Source: Photorhabdus laumondii subsp. laumondii (GTDB taxonomy: Bacteria > Pseudomonadota > Gammaproteobacteria > Enterobacterales > Enterobacteriaceae). Taken from it: 64,000 bases of DNA. The position numbers and the translations under genes are program-made. The DNA lies in contig NZ_CP024901.1 of the NCBI RefSeq assembly GCF_003343245.1, positions 3,348,001 through 3,412,000 on the forward strand. The letters run 5' to 3'. The first letter of the stretch is position 1. Every line of letters begins with the position of its first letter. The notes beneath the pieces are model-generated. The model worked only from the letters and a program-made list of their open reading frames with translations. It ran no database searches and was not told the DNA's origin. Positions 8,850 through 19,843 of this stretch are shown piece after piece.

Positions 8850-9635
8850 TCAAATTTTGTCTACATCAACATGAAATAAATCGCAAAAATTCTGTGTGGT
8901 CACTTCTGCCAATGCCTCAATACTCACTCCCTTAAGTACAGCCATATATTCCGCAACATCACGCACATAGGCAGGCTGGTTTTCTTTACCACGATGAGGC
9001 ACAGGTGCAAGATAAGGAGAATCGGTTTCAATCAGAATACGATCCAACGGTACATATCTTGCCGCTTCACGAATCTGCTCCGCATTACGGAAAGTAACAA
9101 TACCAGAGAATGAAATATAGAAGCCTAAATCCAGTAATTCTCTAGCGGTATCTTTATCTTCGGTAAAACAGTGCAAAACACCACCACATTCTCGTGCCTG
9201 TTCTTCTCGTAATACCCTCAAAGTATCATCACGAGCACTACGGGTATGAACGATAACAGGCTTGTTGAGTTTGCACCCGATACGGATATGTTCACGAAAT
9301 GAGGTTCGCTGTAATTCAGCATTATCCTGTTGATAATAGTAATCCAGCCCAGTTTCACCTAGTGCAACAACTTCATTCCCGGAAGCTAAACGCGCCAACT
9401 CATCAAAATTATAACCTTCATCCAAGTTAAGTGGATGAATACCACAGGAAAATACGATATTTTCCCGTTCACCAATTAAGGTTTTCATTTGCTGGAAACC
9501 AGGTAGCGTCGTTGCTACTGCCAGCATAAATTTAACCTCCCGATCTGCCGCTTTTGCAACAACATCATCTACATTTTTATGTAGGTTTTCATAATCGAGA
9601 CAATCGAGATGACAATGCGAATCAACTAACAACAT
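8850..9635 (-). CDS. ycfH: TatD-family metal-dependent hydrolase YcfH
   Basis: A 261-residue TIM-barrel hydrolase of the TatD DNase family, which are 3'-5' exonuclease-like enzymes. The metal ligands HCH (residues 7-9), the LGETGLDYYY glutamate, the TRSA..D strand and ETDSPYLAP are all in place. The ATG at 9635 begins MLLVDSHCHLD as in E. coli; a TTG six codons upstream is ignored. It follows holB by 25 bases and is probably co-transcribed with tmk and holB. Confidence 0.93.
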   Translation of the reverse strand: MLLVDSHCHLDCLDYENLHKNVDDVVAKAADREVKFMLAVATTLPGFQQMKTLIGERENIVFSCGIHPLNLDEGYNFDELARLASGNEVVALGETGLDYYYQQDNAELQRTSFREHIRIGCKLNKPVIVHTRSARDDTLRVLREEQARECGGVLHCFTEDKDTARELLDLGFYISFSGIVTFRNAEQIREAARYVPLDRILIETDSPYLAPVPHRGKENQPAYVRDVAEYMAVLKGVSIEALAEVTTQNFCDLFHVDVDKI

Positions 9636-9660
9636 ATTTAAACTCGTATACAAAAAGATT

Positions 9661-10650
9661 TCAGGGTGATGAAGTAAACTGTTTTTCCCAATTGAGCAAC
9701 TGTTCTACCAGTAACAATTCCCAATTTACGCCCACGACTGAAAGCAACTGATGACGACAAGACATCCAGTCATCAACGCCTTGAAGTAAAACAGCCAGGG
9801 TATGCATGGAACTCAATTGATAAATCAGCGTTTGTTGATCCTGATTGATACAATAACGCTGTAACTGCTGTTGCCACTTCACCGCATCAAATAACAAACT
9901 GATAAGCCAATGAAGGCGTTGTGGCGCATTTTCATGATTCAGTTGGGGTAAAAGTGACAAAGCATCATGTTTATCCAAAGCCTGTTTAACAGCCTGGCAA
10001 AACTGCTCCCGTATCTGCCATTGCTCCGGTTGCAACAATTGTTCTGCTGCTACAGGCGCTCCCTGAGACAGTTTCAACGCGGTCATTGCATCGACCGAAG
10101 AAATTAAAGGCAACTGTTTTTGCAACCAGTAAAGGCTACTTTCCGTCTTAGGTACCGGCAGAAAATAGTAAAAACAGCGGCTGCGTAAAGTAGCCAAAAG
10201 ACTGGACGGCTGCCGACATTCCAAAAGAAAATAGGTATGTTTCGGTGGCTCTTCCAACGTTTTTAATAATGCATTGGCAGCAGCATCGGTCAGACATTCG
10301 GTCAAAGGTAACCAAACAATTTTTACCCCACCTTGCTGAGAACGGCTATAGAGCTTTTCCGTAATTTGCCGTACCGCTTCCACACCAACACTGGTTTTGC
10401 CCTTCTCCGGCGACATAATATGCCAATCAGGATGAGTTCCTGCCATCATCAGGTGACAACTATGACACTTCCCACAACTTTTCATCCCCTGTCTATTCCG
10501 ACACATTAACCATCGGCTTAATCCATAGATCAACACATCGGCCCCAGTACCTGCATTAGCATGAACCAATAAAGCATGATGGCCTCGCCCTTGCTGATGA
10601 GATTCCACCAACTGACGATATGCCTGATTAAGCCAAGGATACCAATTCAT
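9661..10650 (-). CDS. holB: DNA polymerase III delta' subunit
   Basis: A 329-residue clamp-loader subunit. The start MNWYPWLNQ at 10650 matches E. coli HolB; an upstream ATG would extend into tmk. Zinc-module cysteines are at 50, 59, 62 and 65. The P-loop position reads ANAGTGADV, without the lysine, as expected for delta', which does not hydrolyse ATP. A sensor SRC motif is at TLRSRC. Its ATG overlaps the tmk stop by one base (TAATG), so translation is coupled. Confidence 0.94.
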   Translation of the reverse strand: MNWYPWLNQAYRQLVESHQQGRGHHALLVHANAGTGADVLIYGLSRWLMCRNRQGMKSCGKCHSCHLMMAGTHPDWHIMSPEKGKTSVGVEAVRQITEKLYSRSQQGGVKIVWLPLTECLTDAAANALLKTLEEPPKHTYFLLECRQPSSLLATLRSRCFYYFLPVPKTESSLYWLQKQLPLISSVDAMTALKLSQGAPVAAEQLLQPEQWQIREQFCQAVKQALDKHDALSLLPQLNHENAPQRLHWLISLLFDAVKWQQQLQRYCINQDQQTLIYQLSSMHTLAVLLQGVDDWMSCRHQLLSVVGVNWELLLVEQLLNWEKQFTSSP

Positions 10651-11288
10651 TAGCCATTTTCCTGCTGCTTTAGCCATTGCTCAAGTACCTGATAAATATC
10701 TGCTTGTACTTGCTCTATTGGTTGAGCTGCATCAACGGTCACAATACTCTTATCTTGTGCTGCAAACTCCAGGTAACGGCTGCGCGTACGATCAAAAAAA
10801 TCCATCGATTCTTTTTCAATTCGGTCTAACTCTCCACGTTCACGGGCACGCAGTAAACCAATTTGAGGAGGAAGATCGAGATAAATAGTCAGGTCAGGAC
10901 GAAAATCACCCAGCACAGTATCACGTAGTGAAGTCATCAAGTTTTTATCAATACCACGTCCCCCTCCTTGATATGCCTGGGAAGAGAGGTCATGACGATC
11001 ACCCACAACCCATGTACCGCGGGCCAAAGCAGGTTTAATCACATTTTCGACTAATTGAACTCTGGCTGCATATAACATTAACACCTCTGCTTTATCCGTC
11101 AGAGGTTCACCTTCAACACCTTGTTTAATTAACCCACGTAATTTTTCTGCCAGAGGTGTTCCACCCGGTTCACGGGTAAAAATTAAATTCTGAATACCGT
11201 GCTGCTGCAACATTTCAACAATTGTTTTCATTGCTGACGTTTTTCCTGCACCTTCCAGCCCTTCAATAACAATAAATTTGCTGTTCAT
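10650..11288 (-). CDS. tmk: Thymidylate kinase
   Basis: A 212-residue kinase converting dTMP to dTDP for DNA synthesis. The P-loop GLEGAGKT spans residues 10-17, the TREPGGTP motif follows at about 39, and an arginine-rich LID segment ([12 protein letters not shown]) lies near 150. It follows mltG by five bases and precedes holB by overlap; mltG-tmk-holB-ycfH is the normal enterobacterial operon. Confidence 0.96.
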   Translation of the reverse strand: MNSKFIVIEGLEGAGKTSAMKTIVEMLQQHGIQNLIFTREPGGTPLAEKLRGLIKQGVEGEPLTDKAEVLMLYAARVQLVENVIKPALARGTWVVGDRHDLSSQAYQGGGRGIDKNLMTSLRDTVLGDFRPDLTIYLDLPPQIGLLRARERGELDRIEKESMDFFDRTRSRYLEFAAQDKSIVTVDAAQPIEQVQADIYQVLEQWLKQQENG

Positions 11289-11293
11289 TTGTC

Positions 11294-12313
11294 CTATTTT
11301 AACCTCTGACGGTAAATATTTACCGCCTTGTTATGCGCAGCCAGATTGGTCGTAAAAGTATGACCACCTTTGCCATTCGCCACAAAATAGAGAAATTCGG
11401 TTTTTGCCGGGTGTGCAGCCGCTTTTATAGAAGCAAGGCCAGGCATTGCAATCGGTGTAGGTGGCAGACCATTAATCATATAAGTATTGTAGGGCGTCAA
11501 TGTTGTTAAATCTTTACGAAAAATAGTGCCTGTATATTTTTCACCTAAACCATAAATCACTGTCGGATCAGTTTGAAGTCGCATATTCAACCGTAAACGA
11601 TTAATAAATACAGAAGCAACTTTTGTCCGCTCAGCCTCAACACCAGTTTCTTTTTCAATAATCGACGCCATAATCAACATTTCATAAGCATTCTTATAGG
11701 GCAGATTTTTGTCGCGACCTTCCCATTCCTCTTCCAGCGTCATTTTCATCTGTCGATATGCTCGTTTCAGCAATGCTACATCGCTTGTGCCTGCCGTATA
11801 GTGATAGGTATCAGGATAAAGCCACCCTTCCAGAGTATCTGTATCTTTAATATCGAGTATTTCAGCCAATTCCTGAGCATCTTTATTATCCAATTCATGT
11901 TTAAGATATTCAGATTGCTGTAGTATTCTCCACCAATCAGATAAACGGCTACCTTCAACAAAACGGACCGTAAATTGCGCTTCTTTACCACTAGAGAATA
12001 ATTGCAACATTTCCCGTAAAGTCATTTCTCGTGTTAATTGGTAAGTTCCCGCTTTGAACTCGGCAAGTTTTGGCTCCAATCTTAATAACCAAGGGAAAAT
12101 ATGACTATCTTCAATCAGGTTATCCCGAACCAGTAACGCTTCCAAACCATGACGACCAATACCTGTTGGCAGGGTAAATATTCGATTCTGTTTAATTGTT
12201 AATGTTTGATCCGCAAATTTTTCAACTTTTTCATAGCCAGCATAGAGTAATATTGCTGCCGTAATGACAATCAAAGCCAATAGGGCAAAAAGGCGTTTTT
12301 TCCATTTCATCAA
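11294..12313 (-). CDS. mltG: Endolytic murein transglycosylase
   Basis: A 339-residue inner-membrane protein that cuts nascent glycan strands and sets their length. One N-terminal membrane helix (about residues 8-26) is followed by a LysM-like part and the YceG domain. The catalytic Glu is Glu220 in ASIIEKETG, followed by [16 protein letters not shown]. The protein can start at either of two adjacent ATGs. It lies between pabC and tmk as in E. coli. Confidence 0.95.
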   Translation of the reverse strand: MMKWKKRLFALLALIVITAAILLYAGYEKVEKFADQTLTIKQNRIFTLPTGIGRHGLEALLVRDNLIEDSHIFPWLLRLEPKLAEFKAGTYQLTREMTLREMLQLFSSGKEAQFTVRFVEGSRLSDWWRILQQSEYLKHELDNKDAQELAEILDIKDTDTLEGWLYPDTYHYTAGTSDVALLKRAYRQMKMTLEEEWEGRDKNLPYKNAYEMLIMASIIEKETGVEAERTKVASVFINRLRLNMRLQTDPTVIYGLGEKYTGTIFRKDLTTLTPYNTYMINGLPPTPIAMPGLASIKAAAHPAKTEFLYFVANGKGGHTFTTNLAAHNKAVNIYRQRLK

Positions 12314-12374
12314 TTAATCTAATCACTTAAACACAGTTCACTGAAACACACGGTTCACTTAAATGCATCGTGAA

Positions 12375-13199
12375 TTACAACTTCAAACATTCAGGAAGCA
12401 AATATTCATACAGTTCCCTTGACTGATATTGCCATCTGGGCTGATTTTCATGAGCTTGAATTTCTTTGACAGCTATCACCGGCATTAAAGAATTACAAAC
12501 TATCACTTCATCTGCATCAGCCAATGTTTCGGGATAACAGCTTACACAAGAAAAGTGATAATCGCTTTCCGATAATAACGCGATTATTCTTTCCCGCATC
12601 ACACCTTCGACACCACAACCTCGTAAATCAGGAGTATACACACCTTTTCCTTTACGCCAGAAAATGTTTGCAGTACAGCATTCAACCAGCAAGCCATCAG
12701 TATCAAGTACCAGAGCTTCATCAGCATTCGATTTTTCGATAAATGTTTTAATCAATATCTGTTCTAATCGGTTAAGGTGTTTAATTCCAGCAAGATAGGG
12801 GTTTATTCCCATCGCTACCGGACTGAGCACCATAGATAAACCTTTCTGACGCTGTTTCAAATATTTGTCGGGATAAGGACTCAGAGACAAGATCTGATTA
12901 GGTTGCGTAAACCCCTGAGCACTATAGCCACGTCCTCCGGTTCCACGGGAAATAATAACTTTAAGTACACCTTGTTCAGTCGTGGAAGCAATCTGTCTTA
13001 TATGGCTTTCAAGCCGTTGCCAATCGGGTTGTGGAAGATATAACCTTTCAACGCCTTTTTGTAATCTTTGGATATGCAGCGACAACAAAGCAACCTGCCC
13101 CTGTTCTATTTTTGCTGTTGTGAAGCAACCATCACCAAATTGAACTGAACGATCATTGGCAGGTAAATAGTCGCACCGCTCCCCATTAATCCAATACAT
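12375..13199 (-). CDS. pabC: Aminodeoxychorismate lyase
   Basis: A 274-residue fold-type IV PLP enzyme that releases p-aminobenzoate from aminodeoxychorismate for folate synthesis. The PLP lysine is Lys140 in AGIKHLNRLEQ. An FGDGCFTT segment near residue 21 and ECCTANIFW near 170 form the cofactor pocket. It is separated from fabF by a terminator and an ERIC element, so it probably has its own promoter rather than reading from the fab genes. Confidence 0.93.
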   Translation of the reverse strand: MYWINGERCDYLPANDRSVQFGDGCFTTAKIEQGQVALLSLHIQRLQKGVERLYLPQPDWQRLESHIRQIASTTEQGVLKVIISRGTGGRGYSAQGFTQPNQILSLSPYPDKYLKQRQKGLSMVLSPVAMGINPYLAGIKHLNRLEQILIKTFIEKSNADEALVLDTDGLLVECCTANIFWRKGKGVYTPDLRGCGVEGVMRERIIALLSESDYHFSCVSCYPETLADADEVIVCNSLMPVIAVKEIQAHENQPRWQYQSRELYEYLLPECLKL

Positions 13200-13308
13200 A
13201 TAATTTTGTTCTTAATTACTCAAAAAAGGCATTTCAATGCAATTTATCAACAAGCGGTATCATAGTATATCGCTGATACGAGTGCAAAAATGTCCATGAT
13301 TCTTGCCA

Positions 13309-13344
13309 CAAAAAAAGCTCCAATAATTATTAACTATTGGAGCT
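13309..13344 (-). terminator. Terminator of the fab operon
   Basis: On the minus strand AGCTCCAATA and TATTGGAGCT form a perfect 10-bp stem followed by seven T residues. It lies about 210 bases beyond the fabF stop, with an ERIC element inside that distance, and upstream of pabC. Confidence 0.75.
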
Positions 13345-13379
13345 CTCTATACTATCGCCTTAAAGTATTTACAAAATCA

Positions 13380-13506
13380 TATACCCGTTATCTTTCAAGT
13401 TGCCTCTTTGTTGGCTGCACTCTCTCACCCCGGTCACATCGTTATCTATGCTCCCGGGGATTCGCTCCCTTGCCGTCGCGATCCATCTTGAAATCCATTG
13501 GGTATA
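13380..13506 (+). repeat. ERIC element (127 bp)
   Basis: A full copy, from TATACCCGTTATC to CCATTGGGTATA. It lies between the fabF stop and the fab terminator, so it would be carried on the 3' end of the fabF mRNA. Confidence 0.9.
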
Positions 13507-13553
13507 CTAAGCGGAACTCAACCGTATTTTTCTGTAATATCAGGCTCTACCTG

Positions 13554-14804
13554 TTAATCAGGTTTAATCTTACGGAAAATCAGTGAGCCGTTAGTACCAC
13601 CGAAGCCGAAAGAGTTACACAATGCATATTCCATCCCCTCTACCTTACGGGACTCATTTGGCACGAAATCCAGACGGCAGTTCTCATCCTGATTTTCCAG
13701 GTTGATAGTCGGCGGAACAACTTGATCACGCAATGCCAGGATAGTGAAAATAGATTCAACGGCCCCCGCAGCGCCCAACAAATGACCCGTCATTGATTTA
13801 GTGGAGCTCACTAAAACATCAGTGCCTTCACCAAACACGGACTCAACTGCATGCGCTTCTGCTAAGTCGCCAGCAGATGTTGAAGTACCGTGAGCATTAA
13901 TATATCCCACTTGCTTGGTAGTGATACCGGCATCTCTCAGCGCATTTTCCATCGCCAACGCAGCACCTGCACCATTTTCTGGTGGTGACGTCATATGATA
14001 AGCATCGCTGCTCATGCCAAAGCCAACGATTTCTGCGTAAATTTTCGCACCACGTCTCTTCGCATGCTCATACTCTTCCAGTACCAGGATACCTGCGCCA
14101 TCCCCCAGAACAAAGCCATCGCGGTCTTTATCCCACGGACGACTTGCACCTTGTGGATTACCGTTACGGGTAGATAAAGCTCGGGCAGCACCAAAACCAC
14201 CAACCCCCAGAGGAGTACTGGCTTTTTCTGCACCACCGGCCAGCATAATGTCAGCATCATTATAAGCAATAATACGGGCAGCATGACCAATATTATGTAC
14301 ACCTGACGTACATGCTGTGGCGATAGAAATACTTGGGCCACGCAAACCGTAAATAATACTCAGATGACCTGCTACCATGTTTACGATCGTAGAAGGTACG
14401 AAGAACGGGCTGATCTTACGAGGACCACTCGCCACCAACGCCCCGTGATTTTCTTCAATCAGACCCAAACCACCAATACCAGAACCAATAGCAGCACCAA
14501 AACGACTAGCATTGGCTTCTGTTACTTCAATTCCAGAATCTTCAATGGCTTGCACACCTGCTGCAATACCATATTGAATGAAATCATCCATTTTTCGTGC
14601 ATCCTTGCGCGAAATATTGAAATCTTCATGATTAAAACCTTTAACCAGACCAGCAAACTTAGTTGCATGGTGACTGGTGTCAAAATGGTCAATAAGGCTG
14701 ATACCACTCTGTCCGGCACAAACAGCTTTCCAAGAAGATTCAGCTGTATTACCGACAGGAGATAACATGCCTAGTCCGGTCACAACTACTCGACGCTTAG
14801 ACAC
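13554..14804 (-). CDS. fabF: 3-oxoacyl-ACP synthase II
   Basis: A 416-residue condensing enzyme that elongates acyl-ACP with malonyl-ACP and governs the temperature-dependent step to cis-vaccenate. Cys165 in TACTSG is the acyl site. The two active histidines are in [11 protein letters not shown] and TGHLLGAAG, giving the C-H-H triad. The C-terminus FGFGGTNG is typical. It follows acpP by 73 bases and is the last gene of the cluster. Confidence 0.97.
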   Translation of the reverse strand: MSKRRVVVTGLGMLSPVGNTAESSWKAVCAGQSGISLIDHFDTSHHATKFAGLVKGFNHEDFNISRKDARKMDDFIQYGIAAGVQAIEDSGIEVTEANASRFGAAIGSGIGGLGLIEENHGALVASGPRKISPFFVPSTIVNMVAGHLSIIYGLRGPSISIATACTSGVHNIGHAARIIAYNDADIMLAGGAEKASTPLGVGGFGAARALSTRNGNPQGASRPWDKDRDGFVLGDGAGILVLEEYEHAKRRGAKIYAEIVGFGMSSDAYHMTSPPENGAGAALAMENALRDAGITTKQVGYINAHGTSTSAGDLAEAHAVESVFGEGTDVLVSSTKSMTGHLLGAAGAVESIFTILALRDQVVPPTINLENQDENCRLDFVPNESRKVEGMEYALCNSFGFGGTNGSLIFRKIKPD

Positions 14805-14877
14805 GCTTATCCTCCAAGGAGGGAAATTATTTAGGGCAGAAACATAGGCGGTCGAATGACCGCCTAGGTGTGTTCAC

Positions 14878-15114
14878 TTATTCGCTTTGGTTCTGGACGT
14901 AATCAATAGCTGCCTGAACTGTAGTGATCTTTTCTGCTTCTTCATCTGGAATTTCGATATCGAACTCTTCTTCCAGAGCCATTACCAGCTCAACTGTGTC
15001 AAGAGAATCAGCGCCCAAGTCATCTACAAAAGAAGCTGAATTAACAACTTCTTCCTCTTTAACACCAAGTTGTTCAACGATGATTTTTTTAACGCGTTCT
15101 TCAATAGTGCTCAT
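14878..15114 (-). CDS. acpP: Acyl carrier protein
   Basis: A 78-residue acidic four-helix protein that carries the growing acyl chain. Ser37 in GADSLDT receives the phosphopantetheine arm. The sequence is nearly that of E. coli AcpP. It is separated from fabG by about 155 bases, enough for its own promoter, as expected for such an abundant protein. Confidence 0.98.
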   Translation of the reverse strand: MSTIEERVKKIIVEQLGVKEEEVVNSASFVDDLGADSLDTVELVMALEEEFDIEIPDEEAEKITTVQAAIDYVQNQSE

Positions 15115-15268
15115 GCTATTAAATTTCCTATCAAAATTCGCTTTCGCGATGGTTTTCGTAGTTTATAAAATACAGGAAAAGATGCAACCCAATCCCGGCT
15201 GGTCGAACCACAAACTTGCTCTATTTTGCGTTATTTGACACAAAAAATGCAACTGGTTCGCTCATTTT

Positions 15269-16003
15269 TTAGTTCATATACATGCCGCCATTGACATGTA
15301 ATGTTTCGCCTGTGATGTAAGCCGCTTCATCAGAAGCGAAGAAAGCCACAGCACTAGCAATTTCTTTTACATCCCCAAGCCGTTTAGCGGGGATATCATT
15401 CGAAAAGTTCGCCAACTGCTCCTCTGGCAACGCTCTTAGCATATCAGTTTCAATAAGCCCTGGCGCGACAACGTTAACAGTAATACCACGGGAAATCACT
15501 TCGCGAGCCAATGTCTTACTGAAACCAACAAGCCCTGCTTTCGCCGCTGCATAGCTTGCCTGCCCAGCGTTCCCCATCGATCCAACAACAGAACCAATAG
15601 AGATGATACGACCATAACGTTTTTTTATCATGAAGCGCATTGCCGCTTTTGTCATACGGAAAACAGATGAAAGATTAGTGTCAATAACATGCTGCCACTC
15701 ATCATCCTTTATGCGCATCACCAGATTATCACCGGTGATACCCGCATTGTTCACTAAAATGTCAAGCCCGCCATGCTCTGTTCGGATGGTAGACATAAGC
15801 TGTTCAATCGATTCCGGATCAGTGACATTCAGTACAAAACCTTTACCTTTTTCACCGAGGTAAGCACTAATGACTTCAGCGCCTTTATCGCTTGTTGCTG
15901 TACCAATGATATAGGCTCCACGCTCTGCTAATAGCTCAGCAGTTGCACGGCCGATCCCACGGCTAGCGCCTGTTACTAATGCAATCTTTCCATCTAATCT
16001 CAT
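15269..16003 (-). CDS. fabG: 3-oxoacyl-ACP reductase
   Basis: A 244-residue short-chain dehydrogenase that reduces 3-oxoacyl-ACP with NADPH. TGASRGIG (11-18) binds the cofactor, NNAG is near residue 86, and the Ser-Tyr-Lys triad is in GSVVGSMGNAGQASYAAAK. It lies eight bases after fabD, so the two are co-transcribed. Confidence 0.97.
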   Translation of the reverse strand: MRLDGKIALVTGASRGIGRATAELLAERGAYIIGTATSDKGAEVISAYLGEKGKGFVLNVTDPESIEQLMSTIRTEHGGLDILVNNAGITGDNLVMRIKDDEWQHVIDTNLSSVFRMTKAAMRFMIKKRYGRIISIGSVVGSMGNAGQASYAAAKAGLVGFSKTLAREVISRGITVNVVAPGLIETDMLRALPEEQLANFSNDIPAKRLGDVKEIASAVAFFASDEAAYITGETLHVNGGMYMN

Positions 16004-16010
16004 ATTGCCC

Positions 16011-16949
16011 TCAATTATTTTCCAATGCAGTTATTAGTGAAGCTGTGTCATTAACTGCTGCTGCGCTTAAGGTATTGACAATTCGTTTAGTTAAACCTGT
16101 CAAAACTCTACCTGGCCCTATTTCTAATAGCTGACCAACACCCTGTTCAGTAATAAATTCAACTGTTTCTGTCCAACGAACAGGGTTATAGAGTTGTCGT
16201 ACCAGTGCATGACGGATAGCTTCAGCAGATTGTTCTATTTTCACATCAACATTATTTACCACCGGGAACTGAGGATAGCCAAATTCAATTCCTTCCAAAA
16301 CAACTGCCAGCTTATCTGCGGCGGGTTTCATCAGTGCACAATGCGACGGTACACTGACTGCCAAAGGCAGCGCACGTTTCGCCCCTGCGGCTTTACATGC
16401 ATCTCCAGCACGCTCTACCGCCTCTTTCTCACCGGCAATAACAACCTGACCAGGTGAGTTAAAGTTAACAGGAGAAACAATTTGCCCCTGAGCTACTTCT
16501 TTACAAGCACGATCAATGGATTCATTATCTAAACCAATAATAACATACATTGCACCAGTGCCTTCAGGTACAGCTTCTTGCATCAATTTGCCACGCAGTT
16601 CAACAAGTCTAATAGCTTGTTTGAAATCAATGACACCCGCACAAACCAGTGCAGAATATTCACCAAGGCTATGTCCAGCCATCAGTGATGGTGCTTTTCC
16701 ACCTTTTTCCTGCCAAACCCGCCAAATAGCAACCGATGCGGCCAACAACGCGGGTTGAGTTTGCCATGTTTTATTCAGTTCTTCTTCTGGCCCCTGTTGA
16801 ACCAGAGCCCAGAGATCATATCCCAGTACATCAGACGCTTCAGCAAAAGTTTGCTCGACAACTGGGAACGCTGTAGCCAAATCGGCCAACATACCAAGGT
16901 CTTGAGAACCCTGACCAGGAAATACCATTGCAAATTCAGACATAGACAT
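16011..16949 (-). CDS. fabD: Malonyl-CoA:ACP transacylase
   Basis: About 312 residues; it loads malonate onto ACP. Ser94 in GHSLGEYS is the nucleophile and the partner His lies in VPSHCAL; the VFPGQGSQ start is typical. Three in-frame ATGs are close together. The middle one (16949) sits eight bases after AGGA and is preferred, since the first ATG abuts the ribosome binding site. It follows fabH closely. Confidence 0.95.
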   Translation of the reverse strand: MSMSEFAMVFPGQGSQDLGMLADLATAFPVVEQTFAEASDVLGYDLWALVQQGPEEELNKTWQTQPALLAASVAIWRVWQEKGGKAPSLMAGHSLGEYSALVCAGVIDFKQAIRLVELRGKLMQEAVPEGTGAMYVIIGLDNESIDRACKEVAQGQIVSPVNFNSPGQVVIAGEKEAVERAGDACKAAGAKRALPLAVSVPSHCALMKPAADKLAVVLEGIEFGYPQFPVVNNVDVKIEQSAEAIRHALVRQLYNPVRWTETVEFITEQGVGQLLEIGPGRVLTGLTKRIVNTLSAAAVNDTASLITALENN

Positions 16950-16967
16950 GTTCATCTTCCTGTCAAA

Positions 16968-17921
16968 TTAAAAACGTATCAGTGCCGAACCCCAAGTAAG
17001 GCCACCACCAAAAGCCTCAATTAAGATTAACTGACCACGCTTAATCCGGCCATCACGTACTGCTTCATCAAATGCTGTGGGTACCGATGCCGCAGAAGTA
17101 TTACCGTAACGATCTAGCGTTACCACTACTTTATCCATTGTCATGTTTAATTTTTTAGCTGTCGCTGCGATAATACGCAAATTAGCCTGATGAGGTACCA
17201 GCCAATCCAACTCACTATATGGTAAGTTATTTGCTTCTAAAGTCTCATCAACTATGTTAGCCAATTCACGGACTGCAATCTTAAATACTTCATTACCGAT
17301 CATACTAGCATATGCGGGCTCTTTTAGATTCTGACGCTCCTGATAAGGCAATACCAGCAATTCACCATAGCTACCGTTTGCATGAAGGTGAGTTGAAAGA
17401 ATTCCTGGCTCATCAGAAGCCCCTACCACCATAGCACCTGCACCATCGCCAAACAGGACAAGTGTTCCGCGATCTTCTGGATCAAGTGTTCTGGTAATAG
17501 AATCAGAACCAATAACCAATGCATGTTTTGCCACACCGGTTTTAATAAACTTATCAGCAATACTCAGTGCATAAACAAAACCAGAACAAGCAGCAGAAAT
17601 ATCAAAAGCCGCTGAATTTTGGGTACCCAACATGTGCTGAATTTGGCACGCAGAACTGGGGAAAGCATGGGTGGATGAAGCTGTTGCAACAATGATTAAA
17701 TCAATCTGCTCTTTATCAATGCCCGACATTTCAATTGCTTTCTTTGCAGCCCGGAACCCCATAACCGCAACAGTTTCATCATCAGTAGCAAGACGACGTT
17801 CGCGGACACCTGTACGGGTAACAATCCACTCATCAGAAGTATCCACCATTTTTTCTAAATCAGCATTAGTACGCACTTGCGCAGGCAGATAACTACCTGT
17901 ACCTAAAATTTTTGTATACAT
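16968..17921 (-). CDS. fabH: 3-oxoacyl-ACP synthase III
   Basis: A 317-residue enzyme that starts fatty-acid synthesis by condensing acetyl-CoA with malonyl-ACP. Cys112 in AACSGF, the His in VPHQAN and the Asn in GNTSAAS form the catalytic set. It follows plsX by about six bases. Confidence 0.97.
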
Positions 17922-17927
17922 GTATGT

Positions 17928-18965
17928 TCAGTCACTCTTGGGTAATGCTGTTTCCAGGCGTGCAGCAATTCTATCAGGAACCTGCCTTTCAACGGCCTGA
18001 ACAGCCTGTTCGATTGCGGCTTTAAACGCATGCTCATTAGCCGCCCCATGGCTTTTGATTACAATTCCATATAATCCTAACAGACATGCGCCATTATACT
18101 GGTCAGGGTTCAGGTGACCGAAGCGTTTTGTCATCCGTTTTTGCAACCACTTCTTGACTATTCTCAACAACCAGGAAAATTTTTTCTTTTGTCCATCCGA
18201 TGATTTAAGCAGGGATAAGATAACTCTGATCGCCCCTTCCATCGTTTTTAACGTCACGTTACCTGCGAAGCCGTCACATACCAATACATCACTCTTACCT
18301 GTCAGTAATTCATCACCTTCCAGATAACCAATGTAATTTATCGTCGGAATACGCTTTAAAATAGTGGCGGCTTCGCGGATATTATCCAGCCCTTTACTCT
18401 CTTCCGTACCAATGTTAAGCAACGCCACCGCGGGATTAACCACCCCCACGACTTCCTCGGCCATCACTGAACCCATAATGGCGAATTGTACCAACATGCG
18501 GCTATCGCAATTAACATTGGCACCTAAATCCAATACGACAGTTTGCCGCTGTTTCAGGTTTGGCAACACGGTCATCAAAGCAGGTCTTTCAATGCCTTCT
18601 ATCGATTTTAGCATCAATTTAGATAACCCCATCAATACTCCGGTATTTCCTGCACTGATACACGCCTGCGCTTCACCTGATTTCACTAAATCCAGAGCAA
18701 TGCGCATTGATGTTCCTCGGCTGTTACGAATCGCTTGCGACGGTTTCGCATCATTAGCCACAACCCGTTCAGCAGGAACCAATTGTAAACGACTGAGCAA
18801 CTCAGTATCACTATTTACAAGCATCGGAGAAATGATATCGGGGATTCCGACCAGCAATAATTTAAGTCTAGGGTTAGACGCCAGTGCCTGCAATGCAGCA
18901 GGCACCGTAACGCGAGGACCAAAGTCCCCGCTCATAGCATCTAACGCTAAAGTCAGATTAGTCAA
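17928..18965 (-). CDS. plsX: Phosphate acyltransferase
   Basis: A 345-residue peripheral membrane enzyme that makes acyl-phosphate from acyl-ACP for phospholipid synthesis. It opens [12 protein letters not shown] and contains the [10 protein letters not shown] and [11 protein letters not shown] motifs of the family. It sits between rpmF and fabH as in E. coli, linking lipid synthesis to ribosome production. Confidence 0.96.
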   Translation of the reverse strand: MTNLTLALDAMSGDFGPRVTVPAALQALASNPRLKLLLVGIPDIISPMLVNSDTELLSRLQLVPAERVVANDAKPSQAIRNSRGTSMRIALDLVKSGEAQACISAGNTGVLMGLSKLMLKSIEGIERPALMTVLPNLKQRQTVVLDLGANVNCDSRMLVQFAIMGSVMAEEVVGVVNPAVALLNIGTEESKGLDNIREAATILKRIPTINYIGYLEGDELLTGKSDVLVCDGFAGNVTLKTMEGAIRVILSLLKSSDGQKKKFSWLLRIVKKWLQKRMTKRFGHLNPDQYNGACLLGLYGIVIKSHGAANEHAFKAAIEQAVQAVERQVPDRIAARLETALPKSD

Positions 18966-18993
18966 GGTATCAACTTGCTAATGACTGGCGAGA

Positions 18994-19164
18994 TTATTTG
19001 TTGATGACTTTGCGGCCACGGTAGTAGCCATCAGCAGTCACATGGTGACGCAGGTGAGTTTCACCAGAAGTTTTATCTACAGATAGTAATGGTGCAGTCA
19101 GTGCATCATGAGAACGACGCATACCACGTTTAGAACGAGTTGGTTTATTCTGTTGTACGGCCAT
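18994..19164 (-). CDS. rpmF: 50S ribosomal protein L32
   Basis: A 56-residue basic protein, [20 protein letters not shown] at its start, ending RGRKVINK; this is the enterobacterial L32 without zinc cysteines. It follows yceD by 12 bases and precedes plsX by 28 bases, the usual rpmF-plsX arrangement. Confidence 0.97.
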   Translation of the reverse strand: MAVQQNKPTRSKRGMRRSHDALTAPLLSVDKTSGETHLRHHVTADGYYRGRKVINK

Positions 19165-19176
19165 TGACCTTACTCC

Positions 19177-19701
19177 TTAAGTACTTTTCTTTAAGCTGGC
19201 TAATACGGCAAATGGGTTTGGTTTTTCAGCCTCTAGAGGTAATTCACCAAACACCATGTCCGCTTCGGACACTTCACAGTGTTCAGAATCATGTACCGGA
19301 ACCACCGGCAGAGAAAGAATTATTTCATCTTCAATCATTGCCAGCAAATCTATTTCGCCAAATTCGTTAACGTCAATTGGCTCATACTCTTCCGGTAATG
19401 CTTCAACCTGTTCATCATTGACGACCGGGCTAAAACAATATGTTATGTGAACGTGATGGCTGAAATTACCGCCACAACGCTGACATTCAAGCGTAACATC
19501 CACATCGGAATGCCCACGCACAACCGCCAGACGTTGGTTATCTATCTGAAACGATAAAACGCTGTCTACATCATTGTCCACGCTAACCACAGATTCCGCG
19601 ATACGCAAAACTTGCTCAGGTGAATAACTACCTGCGTAGTCTAATCGTTTCTGAGCTGCGCGAAGCGCATCAATGGTCAGGGGTAATTTTACTTTTTGCA
19701 T
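19177..19701 (-). CDS. yceD: 23S rRNA accumulation protein YceD (DUF177)
   Basis: A 174-residue DUF177 protein with the conserved CQRCGG pair near residue 74, a likely metal or structural site, and an acidic C-terminal half. Family members are linked to 23S rRNA accumulation. It is the first gene of the yceD-rpmF-plsX-fab run and is divergent from yceF. Confidence 0.92.
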   Translation of the reverse strand: MQKVKLPLTIDALRAAQKRLDYAGSYSPEQVLRIAESVVSVDNDVDSVLSFQIDNQRLAVVRGHSDVDVTLECQRCGGNFSHHVHITYCFSPVVNDEQVEALPEEYEPIDVNEFGEIDLLAMIEDEIILSLPVVPVHDSEHCEVSEADMVFGELPLEAEKPNPFAVLASLKKST

Positions 19702-19843
19702 AAGGCGCGCATATTATCTTTGTAATGAGATATAGTCAAAGAAAAAGGCCACACATCTGCACCTTTCCGCCAAATATTCGCTTATTAAGCTGTGCCTAGT
19801 TTAAAATGCCTGCAATTATTTCGCCATGTCTTTTGGAAAAATT

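Noticed and set aside
14364..14765. 133-residue plus-strand frame antisense to fabF
   Set aside because: A shadow of fabF codon usage; no ribosome binding site or family.
18364..18981. 205-residue plus-strand frame antisense to plsX
   Set aside because: It mirrors the strongly conserved plsX gene; long antisense frames arise here by codon bias.
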